The translations under genes and the position numbers were made by a program. 64,000 nucleotides of DNA, taken from Actinorhabdospora filicis. GTDB lineage: Bacteria; Actinomycetota; Actinomycetes; Mycobacteriales; Micromonosporaceae. The stretch spans positions 62,001-126,000 of the forward strand of contig NZ_BSTX01000007.1 in assembly GCF_030269765.1 (NCBI RefSeq), read 5' to 3'. The notes below the pieces were generated by a model that was given only the letters and a program-made list of their open reading frames with translations, was not told the origin of the DNA and did no database searches. Each line of letters starts with the position of its first letter. The first letter of the stretch is position 1. Positions 1 through 8,754 of this stretch are shown piece by piece.

Positions 1-89
1 ACCTGATGGGCACCGCGCATCCGGGGGCCGCCGACCTCATCGCCGACATCGACGCCGTCCACGAGGGACTGCTGGTGGCGATCGGCTAG
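1..89 (+). CDS. C-terminal end of an unidentified protein (cut by window edge)
   Basis: Only the last 28 codons are inside the window, ending with TAG at 87-89. The readable tail contains HPGAADLIADIDAVHEG. Third codon positions are almost all G or C, as expected for a real gene here. The fragment is too short to assign to a family. No terminator is obvious after it, and about 220 bases without a convincing gene separate it from the convergent SRPBCC-PDZ gene. Confidence 0.5.
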   Translation, partial: LMGTAHPGAADLIADIDAVHEGLLVAIG

Positions 90-310
90 CGAGCGCGGGC
101 GGGTACCGCCAAGATGCGGGCCCGGCGGCGAAAGGGCGACCGGGCGGCCCAAGCGCGTGCCGTGGCCGAGCGGGTCCGCAAGCGTGGGCGCGAAGGTGCG
201 GCCGAGTGCCGGTCGGCGCATGGGCCAGATGATTTACCGGAGCCTGCCCTGGGGCCGCTGCTTCGTTCGGGCCGACGAGCGCGGCCAGAGCCCGGGCCCG
301 ATGACCCGCG

Positions 311-970
311 CTAGAAGGCCGCCGCCTCCGAGGCGCAGACCCGTCCCTCGCGCACGTACTCCACCTTCACCGCTCCCTCCACCCCGAGCCGGGTGAAGAA
401 CCACACGTCGGACAGCGCGAACACCGCCGCGCCGCCCAGTCCGACCAGAAGGTCGCCGGGGCGGAGTCCGGCGCGGGCGGCGAAGCCGTGCGGGGACACC
501 GACTCCACCTCGACCCCGGCGGGGGTCTCGGTGAGGTCGGCCTCCAGGGAGGCGCGCCAGGTGTACATGCGGTCGAGGCGGACGCCGTCGCGCAGGTACA
601 GGTAGAGCCCGGCCAGCGACTGGCGCCAGCCGAGGACGGTGCCGTCGAGGTGCCCGGAGGGCAGGTCGCCGAAGCCGCGTTCGTCGATGGTCACGCGGGT
701 GACGGGTCCGTCGGCGGTGAGGCGGACGGTGGTGCGGCGGGGTGTCGGCACGGCGGCGGGCGGTTCGGTCCAGGTGAGCCGCTCGTGCGGTACCGACTCC
801 ACGACGGGCCAGGTGAGGCGGCCGTGGCCGGGGAGGTCGAAGACGAAGGCTCCGGCGTCGCAGGACACCAGACCGGGCAGCCAGGCCGAGACGAACTCGG
901 CCTCGGTGAAGTAACGCCAGACCGCCGAGGGCGGGCCGTCGAAGGCGAAGACTCCCCGGTAGTCGCTCAA
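311..970 (-). CDS. SRPBCC (AHSA1-like) domain fused to a C-terminal PDZ domain
   Basis: The 219-residue protein appears to be two domains. Residues about 5-130 look like an SRPBCC/START-type ligand-binding fold, with the N-terminal pattern FDGPPSAVWRYFTEAE and later WTEP. Residues about 152-213 look like a PDZ domain, with GVEVESVSP followed by the carboxylate-binding-loop motif AGLRPGD. No signal peptide or membrane segment is visible, so it should be cytoplasmic. The start is TTG at 970-968, which overlaps the phoU stop by four bases (TTGA), so translation is probably coupled to phoU. SRPBCC domains bind hydrophobic ligands or act as chaperone co-factors and PDZ domains bind peptide C-termini. 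The joint function is unknown. Domain calls are from sequence patterns only. Confidence 0.75.
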   Translation of the reverse strand: MSDYRGVFAFDGPPSAVWRYFTEAEFVSAWLPGLVSCDAGAFVFDLPGHGRLTWPVVESVPHERLTWTEPPAAVPTPRRTTVRLTADGPVTRVTIDERGFGDLPSGHLDGTVLGWRQSLAGLYLYLRDGVRLDRMYTWRASLEADLTETPAGVEVESVSPHGFAARAGLRPGDLLVGLGGAAVFALSDVWFFTRLGVEGAVKVEYVREGRVCASEAAAF

Positions 971-1617
971 TCGCGCAGCCGCACGTCGCCGGTCACCAGG
1001 TACACGACCTGGTGGGCGATGTTGACCGCGTGATCGGCGTAGCGCTCGTAGAAGCGGCCCAGGAGGGTGAAGTCCACCGCCGCCTCCACGCCGTAGGGCC
1101 AGTCCGACAGGAGCTGCGCGAACATGCGCTTGTGGAGGGCGTCCATCTCGTCGTCGTCGAGGCTGAGCTGCGTGGCGTCGAGCTGGTCGCGGGTCCCCAG
1201 GATCTGGGTGGCCTTGGTGGCGATGCGGACGGCGACCTCGGCGAGCGAGGTGAACAGCGGCATCGCCTCGGTGGGGACGGCCGAGGCCGGCGCGCGCATG
1301 ATCGCGATCTTCGCGATGTGCTTGGACAGGTCGCCCATGCGCTCCAGATCGCCGGTGATGCGGATCGCCGAGAGCATGAAGCGCAGGTCCCCGGCCATCG
1401 GCGGGCGCGTCGTCATCAGCTCGGCGACCTGGTCGTCGACGCGGTTGCGCATCGCGTTGACGCTGGCGTCCATCTCCACGACCCGTTCGGCGAGGTCGGT
1501 ATCGCTGGTGAGCAGCGCGCGGCTGGCGCGGCCCATCATGTCCGTCACCGTTTGCGCCATGCCGACGAGGCTGGCGTCGAGTGCCGCCAACCGCTCGTGG
1601 AAATCATCTCTGACCAT
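967..1617 (-). CDS. phoU: Phosphate transport system regulatory protein PhoU
   Basis: A 216-residue all-helical protein with two PhoU repeats. Repeat one carries the PMAGDLRFMLSAIRITGDLERMGD stretch, read here as PPMAGDLRF and DLERMGD; repeat two ends with FYERYADHAVNIA. The paired E/D-rich metal-binding motifs are E-R-M-G-D and E-R-Y-A-D. PhoU restrains the Pst phosphate transporter and the PhoR kinase and helps control phosphate uptake. I place the start at ATG 1617 because related proteins begin near MRD-FH-E and because TACACT sits seven bases upstream, the geometry of a leaderless promoter. A GTG at 1644 would add nine residues. No pst or phoRP gene is in the window. It is transcribed with the SRPBCC-PDZ gene, which it overlaps by four bases. 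Confidence 0.92.
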   Translation of the reverse strand: MVRDDFHERLAALDASLVGMAQTVTDMMGRASRALLTSDTDLAERVVEMDASVNAMRNRVDDQVAELMTTRPPMAGDLRFMLSAIRITGDLERMGDLSKHIAKIAIMRAPASAVPTEAMPLFTSLAEVAVRIATKATQILGTRDQLDATQLSLDDDEMDALHKRMFAQLLSDWPYGVEAAVDFTLLGRFYERYADHAVNIAHQVVYLVTGDVRLRD

Positions 1618-1624
1618 TGTCACG

Positions 1625-1630
1625 AGTGTA
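1625..1630 (-). promoter_or_regulatory. Putative leaderless -10 box of phoU
   Basis: On the minus strand TACACT lies seven bases before ATG 1617. This fits the TANNNT consensus and the spacing of actinobacterial leaderless promoters. No Shine-Dalgarno sequence is seen before either possible start. Confidence 0.4.
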
Positions 1631-1807
1631 TTGTCGGCGCTCACCGAACGGGTAGGCGGCTACCGGATTACATCGCGATGAACACCCGTACCGTGTTCCG
1701 GCGAAACGTTCGGCCGCTTCCCATGTGCGGTCTCCTGTGCAACCGTCTACACCACACGGCGGGCGTGAACCGCGCGTTACGTGGAACCGCCGGGTTGGGA
1801 GCGTGCG

Positions 1808-4519
1808 ATGGTCGATGTCATTCCCGCCGCGGTGGTAGCGCGGCCGAAGGTCACCGGGATGATCAGGCGGGCGCTGGCGCGGACCCGGACGGTGGCGCTC
1901 ACCGGCCCGCCGGGCTCCGGGAAGACGAGCCTGCTGGGGATGCTCGGCGATGCGGGCGAACGCGTCCTGCGGCTCGCGCCGACCGGGCGCGACAGGGACG
2001 TCTCCTACGCCACCGTCACCGAATTACTCTCCGCACTGCCCGCCGGGGACATCGCCCGGCTCCCCGAGCCGCGGCGCCTGGCGGTGCGGGTCCTGCTGCG
2101 GCAGGAGACCGGTGGCGACGTCGACCACCTCGCGGTGCGTCTCGCCGTCACCGAGCTGCTGTCGGGGGGACGGACGCTCGTCCTGCTCGACAACGCCGAC
2201 GACGTGGACGAGGAGAGCGCCGACATCCTCGCCTTCGCCGGGCAGCACACCCCGGACGGCGGGCTCGCCCTCGTCGCCGCCCGCCGCACGGACGGACCGC
2301 CGGGCGCGGTGGAGATCGCGGTGCCGCCCTGGGACCTCGACGAGATCGCCGAACTGCTCGCCGGGCACGGCCTGCCGCAGCGGCTGGCGGGACGCGTGTT
2401 CCGGGCCTGCGGCGGCAATCCGCGCCTCGCGGTCCGCATCGGCGCCGCGATGGGCGGCTGGCCGCGCGCCGACACCGCCCTGCCCCTCCCGGAGGTCGCG
2501 CGAAGACCGGTCCGGGCGCAGCTCGCCTCCCTCTCCGCGAGCGTGCGCACGACCCTCCTCTACGCGGCCCTCTCCGACCGGCCCAGCACGTCGCTGCTGG
2601 CGCGCGCCGGTCGCGCGAGCGCCCGCGAGGACCTCGCCGCCACCGCCGCGGCCGGGCTGACCGTCTCGCACCGCGACGGGCGCGTCGCCTTCACCTCCGG
2701 GCTGGTCGCCGACACCGTGCGCGACGAGGCGTCCTCGGCCGACCTGGTCGACGCCCACGCCGCGCTCGCCGGGGTCACCGACGATCCCGTGGCCGCGGTG
2801 TGGCATCGCGCGCACCTGTCCACCGCCGCCGACGAGGCGCTGGCCGCCGAGCTGGACGCGGCCGCGCTAACCGCCCGCGAGCGCGGTGCGCGGGCCCGGT
2901 CGGCGGAGCTGTCCTTCCTGGCCGCCGAGCGCACGCCCGCCGCCGACCAGGCGGCGATGCTGCGCCGGTTCGTGGCCGCGGCCGGGGACGCCGGGCTCGC
3001 CGGGGACGTGGGGCTCACACGGCGGGCCGCGGCCGTCATCCTTGGGCGCGTCACCGAGGCGTCCATGCGGGTGGTGGCCCTGACCGCCGTCATCGAATGC
3101 GCGGGGCAGGCCCTGGGCAGCGTCGATGACGTGTTCGCCGACATGGCCGAGGCCGCCCGCGACGAGCCGGGCCTGCGGGCGATCCTGCACCTGTGGATCT
3201 CCTGGCGCTATTACATCTGCGAGGGCGACACCCGCCGCGCCCACGACGAGGCCCGCGAGGCGCACCGGCTGGCGGTGGAGGGCGGCAACCTGGAGGCCGA
3301 GATCGAGGCGCTGACCACCGCCGCGCGCCTCGCCCGCGCGCTCGACCTGTCCGATGTGGACGAACTGCTGGACCGGGCCGGGGAACTCGACCCGGACGTC
3401 ACCGTCACCGCCGTGCGCGGCTCGGCCAAGTTCATCCGCGCCCGCAACGACCTCTTCGACGACCGGCTCGACTCCGCCCGCGACACCCTCCTCGCGCTCG
3501 TGCCGATCGCGCAGCGGCACGGCGACATCAAGGACCACTCCGACGTCCTGCGCAGCCTCGCCGAGGTCGAGATCCGCGCCGGGCGGTGCGCGCTCGCCCT
3601 CGACCACATCCGCCAGGCCACCGACCGCCTCGCCGACTCCGACACCTCCACCGCGACCGTCTGGTACGTCGTGGCGCTGGCCGAGACCGCCGGGGGTGAG
3701 CTGGCCCGCGCGGCCAGCTTCGCCCGCCAGGGCCTGCGCTCGGCGCACGAGGACCACGACGTGCTGTTCACCTCGCGCTGCCTGTTCGCCCTCGGCCGCG
3801 TCCAGATGCTCACCGGTGACGTGGCCACCGCCGCCCAGACCTTCCGGGAGGTCCGCGCCTTCGAGACCGCCTTCGACATCGCCGATCCGGCGATCCTCCA
3901 GTGGCACCGGGAACTGGCCGAGGCGCTGGCGATGACCGGGGACCTGGAGGAGGCCGCCCGCATCATCGACAAGACCCGCGTGGAGGCCGCCGGGAAGCCC
4001 AATGTGCTCGCCGGGCTCGACCACGCCGACGGCGTGCGGCTACTGGAGGGCGGGGACGCGGGCGCGGCCGCGCGCCGGTTCACCGCCGCCCGCGAGGGCT
4101 TCGCGCGGCTGGGCCTGCCGCTCGAAGAGGGCCGGACGCTGCTGGCCATGGCCCGCCTGGAACGCAGGCGCCGGCGCAAGGCGGCGGCCCGGGCCCTGCT
4201 GGCCGAGGCCGCCGCGCTGTTCGCCCGCTGCGCCGCCCGGCCCTGGTCATCCCTTGTGGACGCCGAGCTGGAGCGGCTGGACGGGGCGAAGTCCGACGCC
4301 TCCGCCGAGCTCACCGAGGCCGAGGCGCGGCTGGCGGCGCTGGTGGCGTCCGGGGTCAGCAACACCGAGGCGGCCGCGAAGCTCTACATCAGCGTCAAGA
4401 CCGTGGAGGCGACCCTGACCAGGGTCTATCGCAAGCTCGGGCTGCGCTCCCGCGCGCAGCTGGCGGCGCGGCTGGCCGAGCCGACCCTCGCCGAGCGGGT
4501 CAAGGGTTTTCCCCAGTAG
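1808..4519 (+). CDS. Large LuxR-family transcriptional regulator with AAA/NACHT-like ATPase (LAL type)
   Basis: About 903 residues. The N-terminus has a P-loop, TGPPGSGKTS (about residues 32-41), and a Walker B-like stretch TLVLLDNADD. A long helical middle (about 300-800) looks like TPR-type repeats. The C-terminus (about 840-895) has a LuxR helix-turn-helix including ASGVSNTEAAAKLYIS and VKTVEATLTRVYRKLG. Such LAL regulators usually activate nearby metabolic or secondary-metabolite genes. The ATG at 1808 has GGGAG seven bases upstream and is preferred over an in-frame GTG at 1781. Codon 73 is TTA (2024-2026), very rare in this DNA, which may put the gene under control of the leucyl bldA-type tRNA. 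It converges on the siderophore operon, so control of that operon is possible but not shown. Confidence 0.88.
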   Translation: MVDVIPAAVVARPKVTGMIRRALARTRTVALTGPPGSGKTSLLGMLGDAGERVLRLAPTGRDRDVSYATVTELLSALPAGDIARLPEPRRLAVRVLLRQETGGDVDHLAVRLAVTELLSGGRTLVLLDNADDVDEESADILAFAGQHTPDGGLALVAARRTDGPPGAVEIAVPPWDLDEIAELLAGHGLPQRLAGRVFRACGGNPRLAVRIGAAMGGWPRADTALPLPEVARRPVRAQLASLSASVRTTLLYAALSDRPSTSLLARAGRASAREDLAATAAAGLTVSHRDGRVAFTSGLVADTVRDEASSADLVDAHAALAGVTDDPVAAVWHRAHLSTAADEALAAELDAAALTARERGARARSAELSFLAAERTPAADQAAMLRRFVAAAGDAGLAGDVGLTRRAAAVILGRVTEASMRVVALTAVIECAGQALGSVDDVFADMAEAARDEPGLRAILHLWISWRYYICEGDTRRAHDEAREAHRLAVEGGNLEAEIEALTTAARLARALDLSDVDELLDRAGELDPDVTVTAVRGSAKFIRARNDLFDDRLDSARDTLLALVPIAQRHGDIKDHSDVLRSLAEVEIRAGRCALALDHIRQATDRLADSDTSTATVWYVVALAETAGGELARAASFARQGLRSAHEDHDVLFTSRCLFALGRVQMLTGDVATAAQTFREVRAFETAFDIADPAILQWHRELAEALAMTGDLEEAARIIDKTRVEAAGKPNVLAGLDHADGVRLLEGGDAGAAARRFTAAREGFARLGLPLEEGRTLLAMARLERRRRRKAAARALLAEAAALFARCAARPWSSLVDAELERLDGAKSDASAELTEAEARLAALVASGVSNTEAAAKLYISVKTVEATLTRVYRKLGLRSRAQLAARLAEPTLAERVKGFPQ

Positions 4520-4607
4520 CCCGGGGGTGCCGCGCGGCAATAGCGTCATACCTGTCTCCGCGGCACTTATGGCGACCATGGCAGGGGCAGGCGGGTCGCG
4601 GAGGCGC

Positions 4608-4632
4608 GGACCGGGTGCCAGTCACCCGGTCC
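4608..4632 (+). terminator. Hairpin terminator after the LuxR-family gene
   Basis: A perfect 10-bp stem (GGACCGGGTG with its complement) encloses the 5-base loop CCAGT. It lies about 90 bases after the LuxR gene. There is no T-run, as is common for actinobacterial terminators. Confidence 0.55.
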
Positions 4633-4792
4633 CTAGTACCTCCGGAGGGTGCTCGGTGACCTGTGAGCCCGGGCGCTCTTCGGATACCAAGCAGCACCCG
4701 CCCTTCCCTGAATGGCGACCGGCCCGCGCTCCGCGGGTCGAGGCGACCTCGCTCAACTGTGGGAGCGTGGAGCCGGGCCGGTCCGCGCGGCA

Positions 4793-4829
4793 GGGCGTCC
4801 CGCGACCGGAGAGGGGTCGCGGGACGCCC
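4793..4829 (-). terminator. Hairpin terminator at the end of the siderophore operon
   Basis: A perfect 15-bp stem (arms 4793-4807 and 4815-4829) closes a 7-base loop. It lies 113 bases past the NRPS stop at 4942. The symmetry would let it work in both directions between the convergent LuxR and NRPS genes. Confidence 0.75.
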
Positions 4830-4941
4830 CTACTCCGGTGACAGGGTATGGGCGCCGAGGGCCCGGTCGGGCGCGGATGGCGACACGCGTCCGACCGGGT
4901 CCCCGGCGTACCGATTCCTCGCCTCGTCGGTCCAGGGCATG

Positions 4942-7900
4942 TCAGTCCACGGTGGACAGGCACATCAAGACCTGGTCCCGCGTGACGGCGGGTACCGCCC
5001 GTCCACCGTGGAGTCTGGGGGGCCGCAGGGCCTCGTGCAGATCGAAGAACGCCGCCGTGGCCAGATGCTCCGGATCGGTGCTGCCGGCGAGCAGCTCGCG
5101 CCACCGCGGCAGCGGGACGACCGGCAGGCCGCGGTCCTCGCCGATCCAGGCCCACACGTCCCGCAGGCGCACGGGCGCCGTCGGGACGAGGTTCACCACG
5201 CCCGTGCGGGTCTCGGCGGCCATCTCGCGCGTGGCCCAGTCGGCGGGCGTCCACGGCTCGGACACGTCCAGGTCCGGCAGCGCGCCCACGGTCAGGCCCG
5301 CGCGCACCAGGCGCCACACCAGGTCGGCCGGGTTGATGTAGGGGCGCTCGGTGCCGCCGGTGACGCGGCCGAGGCGGTGGACGGTGGCGCGCAGGCCGCG
5401 CCCGATCGCCTGGCGCACCAGCTCTTCGGCGGCCCACTTGCCGCGCTGGTAGCCGTCGCGCAGCCCGTCGTGGGCGGGCACGAAGTCCTCGGGCAGCTCG
5501 GCCAGGCCCGCGCCCACGGCGACGGTGGAGACCTGGTGGAAGCGGGAGCGGTGCCGCAGCGCCGACTCCAGCAGCGCGGCGACGGTGAGGACGTTGGCCG
5601 CGCGCATCGAGGCATAGCCGCGGGTGAGGCTCACCTCGGCGGCGCAGTGCCAGATCTCGGCGAAGGCGCCCTCCGGCGCGGCCGGGAAGTCCGCCGCGAC
5701 CACCGTCGCCTTCGGCTCGGGCAGGCCGTGGCGCCGGGCGGCCTCGGCGAGCCGGGAGGCCCCGCCGCGCACCGCGCAGACGATCTCGGCGTCGCGTGTG
5801 GACAGCGCGTCGAGCAGGTGTGCGCCGACGAAGCCGGTGGCGCCGGTGAGCAGGATCCGGTCGCCGGAGGCGGCCGGGCCCAGATCGTGGGCGGGCAGGA
5901 CGGAGTCGGCGAGCATGGTGTCCCCGGCCGGTGAAACGTCCGGTGTGGACAGCGCGATGGTGAGCCCGGCGACGGTGGGGTGCGCGAACAGCAGAGTGGC
6001 GCCGATCGGGCGGCCGAGGGCGGCGGACAGCCGCGCGGCCACGGCCACCGCTTGCAGCGATCCGCCGCCGAGGGCGAAGAAGTCGGCGGCGGGGTCGGTG
6101 ACCGGCGCGCCCAGGACCTCCGCCCAGATCCCGGCGACCAGGCGCTCGCCCGCCGAGCCGGTGACCGGTTCGGCGGTGATCTCGCTGGCGGCCAGGGCGC
6201 GGCGGTCGATCTTCCCGCTCGGGGTGCGGGGGAGGGCGGCCACGAGGTGGATGCGCGGAACGGCCGGGCCGGTGAGGCGGGCGGCGGCGTGCGCGCGCAG
6301 CTCACCGGCGTCCACAGTGGAGACGACATGTGCGGTGAGCGAGATCCGGCCGTTCGCGGACTGCGGAACCACCGCCGCCTCACGTACGCTCGGATGGGTC
6401 AGCAGCGCCGCTTCGACCTCTTGGGGATGGATGCGATGTCCGGAGATCTTCAGCTCGTCGTCGACACGCCCGACGTAGCCCACGGTGACGGGGTCACCAA
6501 CGTGTTCACGTACACGATCTCCTGTGCGGTAGAGAAGGACGCCGCCCAGTTCGGTCCACCGAGCGACACTCAGCTCTGGCCGCTCAAGGTAACCCGACGC
6601 GAGACCTGGACCCCCGATGAGGAGCTCCTCGCCTGGCCCTAGGAAGGCCCGCACGCCGGGCAGGGGCCGTCCGATGGGGACGGTCGCGCCGTCCTCGGGG
6701 CTCAGGTCGGCGGCCAGGCACACCACCGTGGTCTCGGTCGGCCCGTAGGTGTTGATCAGGCGGACGCCGGTGCCGACGGCGGCGAACCACTGCCGGACCC
6801 GCTCGGGCAGCGCCGCCTCACCGCCGATGATGACCGTGCGGACGCATGACGGCAGCACGGCGGTGCCCGCGTCCAGCGCGTAGACCAGTTCGTGCCAGTA
6901 GGCCGTGGGCAGGTCCAGGACGGTGATCTCCCGGCCCTCCACAAAGGACAGGAACGCCGCCGGTGACTCCAGGGCCGACTCGTCGCGGATGACGAGGGTC
7001 GCCCCGGCCGCCAGCGTGCAGAAGATCTCCTCGACGGCGGCATCGAAGTGCAGGGGCGCGAACTGCAGGACGCGGTCCGCGGCGGTGATGCCGTAGCGGG
7101 GGATAGCGGCCGAGACGAAGAAGTCGAGGGCCGCGCGGCCGACCACCACGCCCTTGGGGCGGCCGGTGGAGCCGGAGGTGTAGATGACGTAGGCGGGCGC
7201 GGCGGGCTCGTGGCGCGGCTCGACGGCGGGCATCGCGTCGCGGAAGTGATCGGCGCCCGCGATGAAGGCGGGCCGGGCCTCGGCGACGATCGCCGCGTTG
7301 CGTTCGCGCGGCCCGCTCGGGTCCAGTGGCAGGTATCCCGCGCCCAGGTCGAGGGCGGTGAGCATGGTGGCCACGGCGGCGTGGCCGCGCTCCATGGCGA
7401 TGCCCAGCAGGTGACCCGGGCCCACGCCCTGAGCGGCGCTGCGGTGGCGGTAGAGGTCCATCAGCTCACCGAGGCGGCCGTAGCTGATCTGGTGCTCACC
7501 GTCCACGATGGCCACTCGCGCGGGTGTGGCCGCGATGTGCTCGCGGATCCGGTCCAGCACGGGCCGGACCTCCGGCGCGGGCTCGCCCGGGAGCTCCCGC
7601 CACCTCCCGACGGTGCCGGTCTCGGCCAGGCACGCCAGGATCCCGGTGGCGTGCCGTTCCAGGTCGGCGGGTGTGTAGAGGGCCGGATTGGCCTCCAGGA
7701 GCAGCTCGCCGGGGCCGCGCATGGTGACCGACAGGTCGTCGACCGGGCCGGCCGAGACCGGGTGCGCGATCGCCGGTCCGCCGCCGAAGTCGGGTTCCTC
7801 GACGAACGGGATGATGTTGACCACCGGTCCCCACATGCGCCCGCCGCCGACCAGGCCGAGGTCGCGGCGCAGGTGCTCGTAGCGGTAGGCGTGGTGCGGG

Positions 7901-8754
7901 CGGTCGGCCTTCAGGCGCGCGGCCACCGCCGTGGTGAGCGCGTCCATTCCGGCGGCGGGGTCGACGTCCAGCGCGAGGGGCACGATGTTCATGGCCATCG
8001 CCGGGGTGCGGGCCGCCGGTGTGCCCAGCCGCAGCGCGACCGGCAGGCCGAGGGTGACCTCGCGGGAGCCGGTGACGCGGTGGACGTGGGCGGCCACGGC
8101 CGCCAGGACCCGGTGCGGCCAGGCGCCGTCCAGCCCGGAGACCGGCACGGCGTGGCGGATCGTCGTGCGCGAGGGCGCGGCGGTGGCGTCGGTGAGCCCG
8201 GCGGCGGGACCGCGCCCGGCCAGCAGGCCCGTCCAGTGCGCGCGGTCGGCGTCCCGGCGATCGGAGGCCTGGTAGTCCGCGTCGGCCTCGGCCAGCGCCG
8301 CCAGCGGGCCGAAGGCGGGCATCTCGCCGCGCGTGTAGTGGGCGGCGACGGCCCGGGTGAGCAGGCCGTAGCCGTAGCCGTCGAGGACGGCGTGGTGGAC
8401 GAGCTGGAGCCACCAGACGCGGCCGGGACCGGCGAGGACCCGGTAGCCGAACAGGGGGCCGCGCTCGGGGTCGAGCGGGACGGTGAGGGCCTCGCGGGCG
8501 GCGGCCAGCACGTCGGCGTAGCCGTCGGCGGAGGCCACCGGCGGCACCGTCCCTTGTGGGGAGAGATGCGCCTGGGCGTCCCGGAACGTCAGGTGCAGCG
8601 TCTCGGCCGCCGACACCACGGCCGCGACCGATTCCCGCAGCCGCTGCGCGTCGGCGCCGGGTATCTCCAGGATCTCGCAGGTGGAGTAGATGGGGGACTC
8701 CGGATCCAGCCGCTGGCCGGTGAGGATGCCGAGTTGCGCCTCGGTGGCCCTCAC
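4942..8754 (-). CDS. mxcG: NRPS, C-A-PCP-reductase module (MxcG-like, myxochelin-type)
   Basis: A single-module synthetase of 1270 residues. The condensation domain (about 1-400) has the catalytic HHAVLDG at 120-126. The adenylation domain (about 405-855) has YTSGSTGRPKG at 525-535, and its ten specificity positions read D-A-E-D-I-G-T-V-V-K (D571, A572, E575, D614, I642, G644, T669, V677, V678, K848). The two acidic pocket residues suit a basic side chain such as lysine. The carrier domain has LGGGSLQ with Ser899. The C-terminal NAD(P)-binding reductase (about 965-1270) has TGATGFVG and would release the thioester as an aldehyde or alcohol. The domain plan equals MxcG of myxochelin synthesis. 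The GTG start at 8754 overlaps the DAHP synthase stop by four bases. Product assignment is an inference. Confidence 0.9.
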   Translation of the reverse strand: MRATEAQLGILTGQRLDPESPIYSTCEILEIPGADAQRLRESVAAVVSAAETLHLTFRDAQAHLSPQGTVPPVASADGYADVLAAAREALTVPLDPERGPLFGYRVLAGPGRVWWLQLVHHAVLDGYGYGLLTRAVAAHYTRGEMPAFGPLAALAEADADYQASDRRDADRAHWTGLLAGRGPAAGLTDATAAPSRTTIRHAVPVSGLDGAWPHRVLAAVAAHVHRVTGSREVTLGLPVALRLGTPAARTPAMAMNIVPLALDVDPAAGMDALTTAVAARLKADRPHHAYRYEHLRRDLGLVGGGRMWGPVVNIIPFVEEPDFGGGPAIAHPVSAGPVDDLSVTMRGPGELLLEANPALYTPADLERHATGILACLAETGTVGRWRELPGEPAPEVRPVLDRIREHIAATPARVAIVDGEHQISYGRLGELMDLYRHRSAAQGVGPGHLLGIAMERGHAAVATMLTALDLGAGYLPLDPSGPRERNAAIVAEARPAFIAGADHFRDAMPAVEPRHEPAAPAYVIYTSGSTGRPKGVVVGRAALDFFVSAAIPRYGITAADRVLQFAPLHFDAAVEEIFCTLAAGATLVIRDESALESPAAFLSFVEGREITVLDLPTAYWHELVYALDAGTAVLPSCVRTVIIGGEAALPERVRQWFAAVGTGVRLINTYGPTETTVVCLAADLSPEDGATVPIGRPLPGVRAFLGPGEELLIGGPGLASGYLERPELSVARWTELGGVLLYRTGDRVREHVGDPVTVGYVGRVDDELKISGHRIHPQEVEAALLTHPSVREAAVVPQSANGRISLTAHVVSTVDAGELRAHAAARLTGPAVPRIHLVAALPRTPSGKIDRRALAASEITAEPVTGSAGERLVAGIWAEVLGAPVTDPAADFFALGGGSLQAVAVAARLSAALGRPIGATLLFAHPTVAGLTIALSTPDVSPAGDTMLADSVLPAHDLGPAASGDRILLTGATGFVGAHLLDALSTRDAEIVCAVRGGASRLAEAARRHGLPEPKATVVAADFPAAPEGAFAEIWHCAAEVSLTRGYASMRAANVLTVAALLESALRHRSRFHQVSTVAVGAGLAELPEDFVPAHDGLRDGYQRGKWAAEELVRQAIGRGLRATVHRLGRVTGGTERPYINPADLVWRLVRAGLTVGALPDLDVSEPWTPADWATREMAAETRTGVVNLVPTAPVRLRDVWAWIGEDRGLPVVPLPRWRELLAGSTDPEHLATAAFFDLHEALRPPRLHGGRAVPAVTRDQVLMCLSTVD

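Larger units (their letters stand above)
4520..4941. other. Intergenic region between convergent genes; holds two terminator hairpins
   Basis: There are 422 bases between the LuxR stop and the NRPS stop. Apart from the two strong hairpins listed separately, no open frame with the local codon bias was seen. Confidence 0.6.

Noticed and set aside
90..310. Open frames in the first intergenic region, including an Arg-rich 66-codon frame
   Set aside because: Composition is that of frame-shifted G+C-rich DNA (Arg/Pro/Gly), with no ribosome-binding site and no motif.
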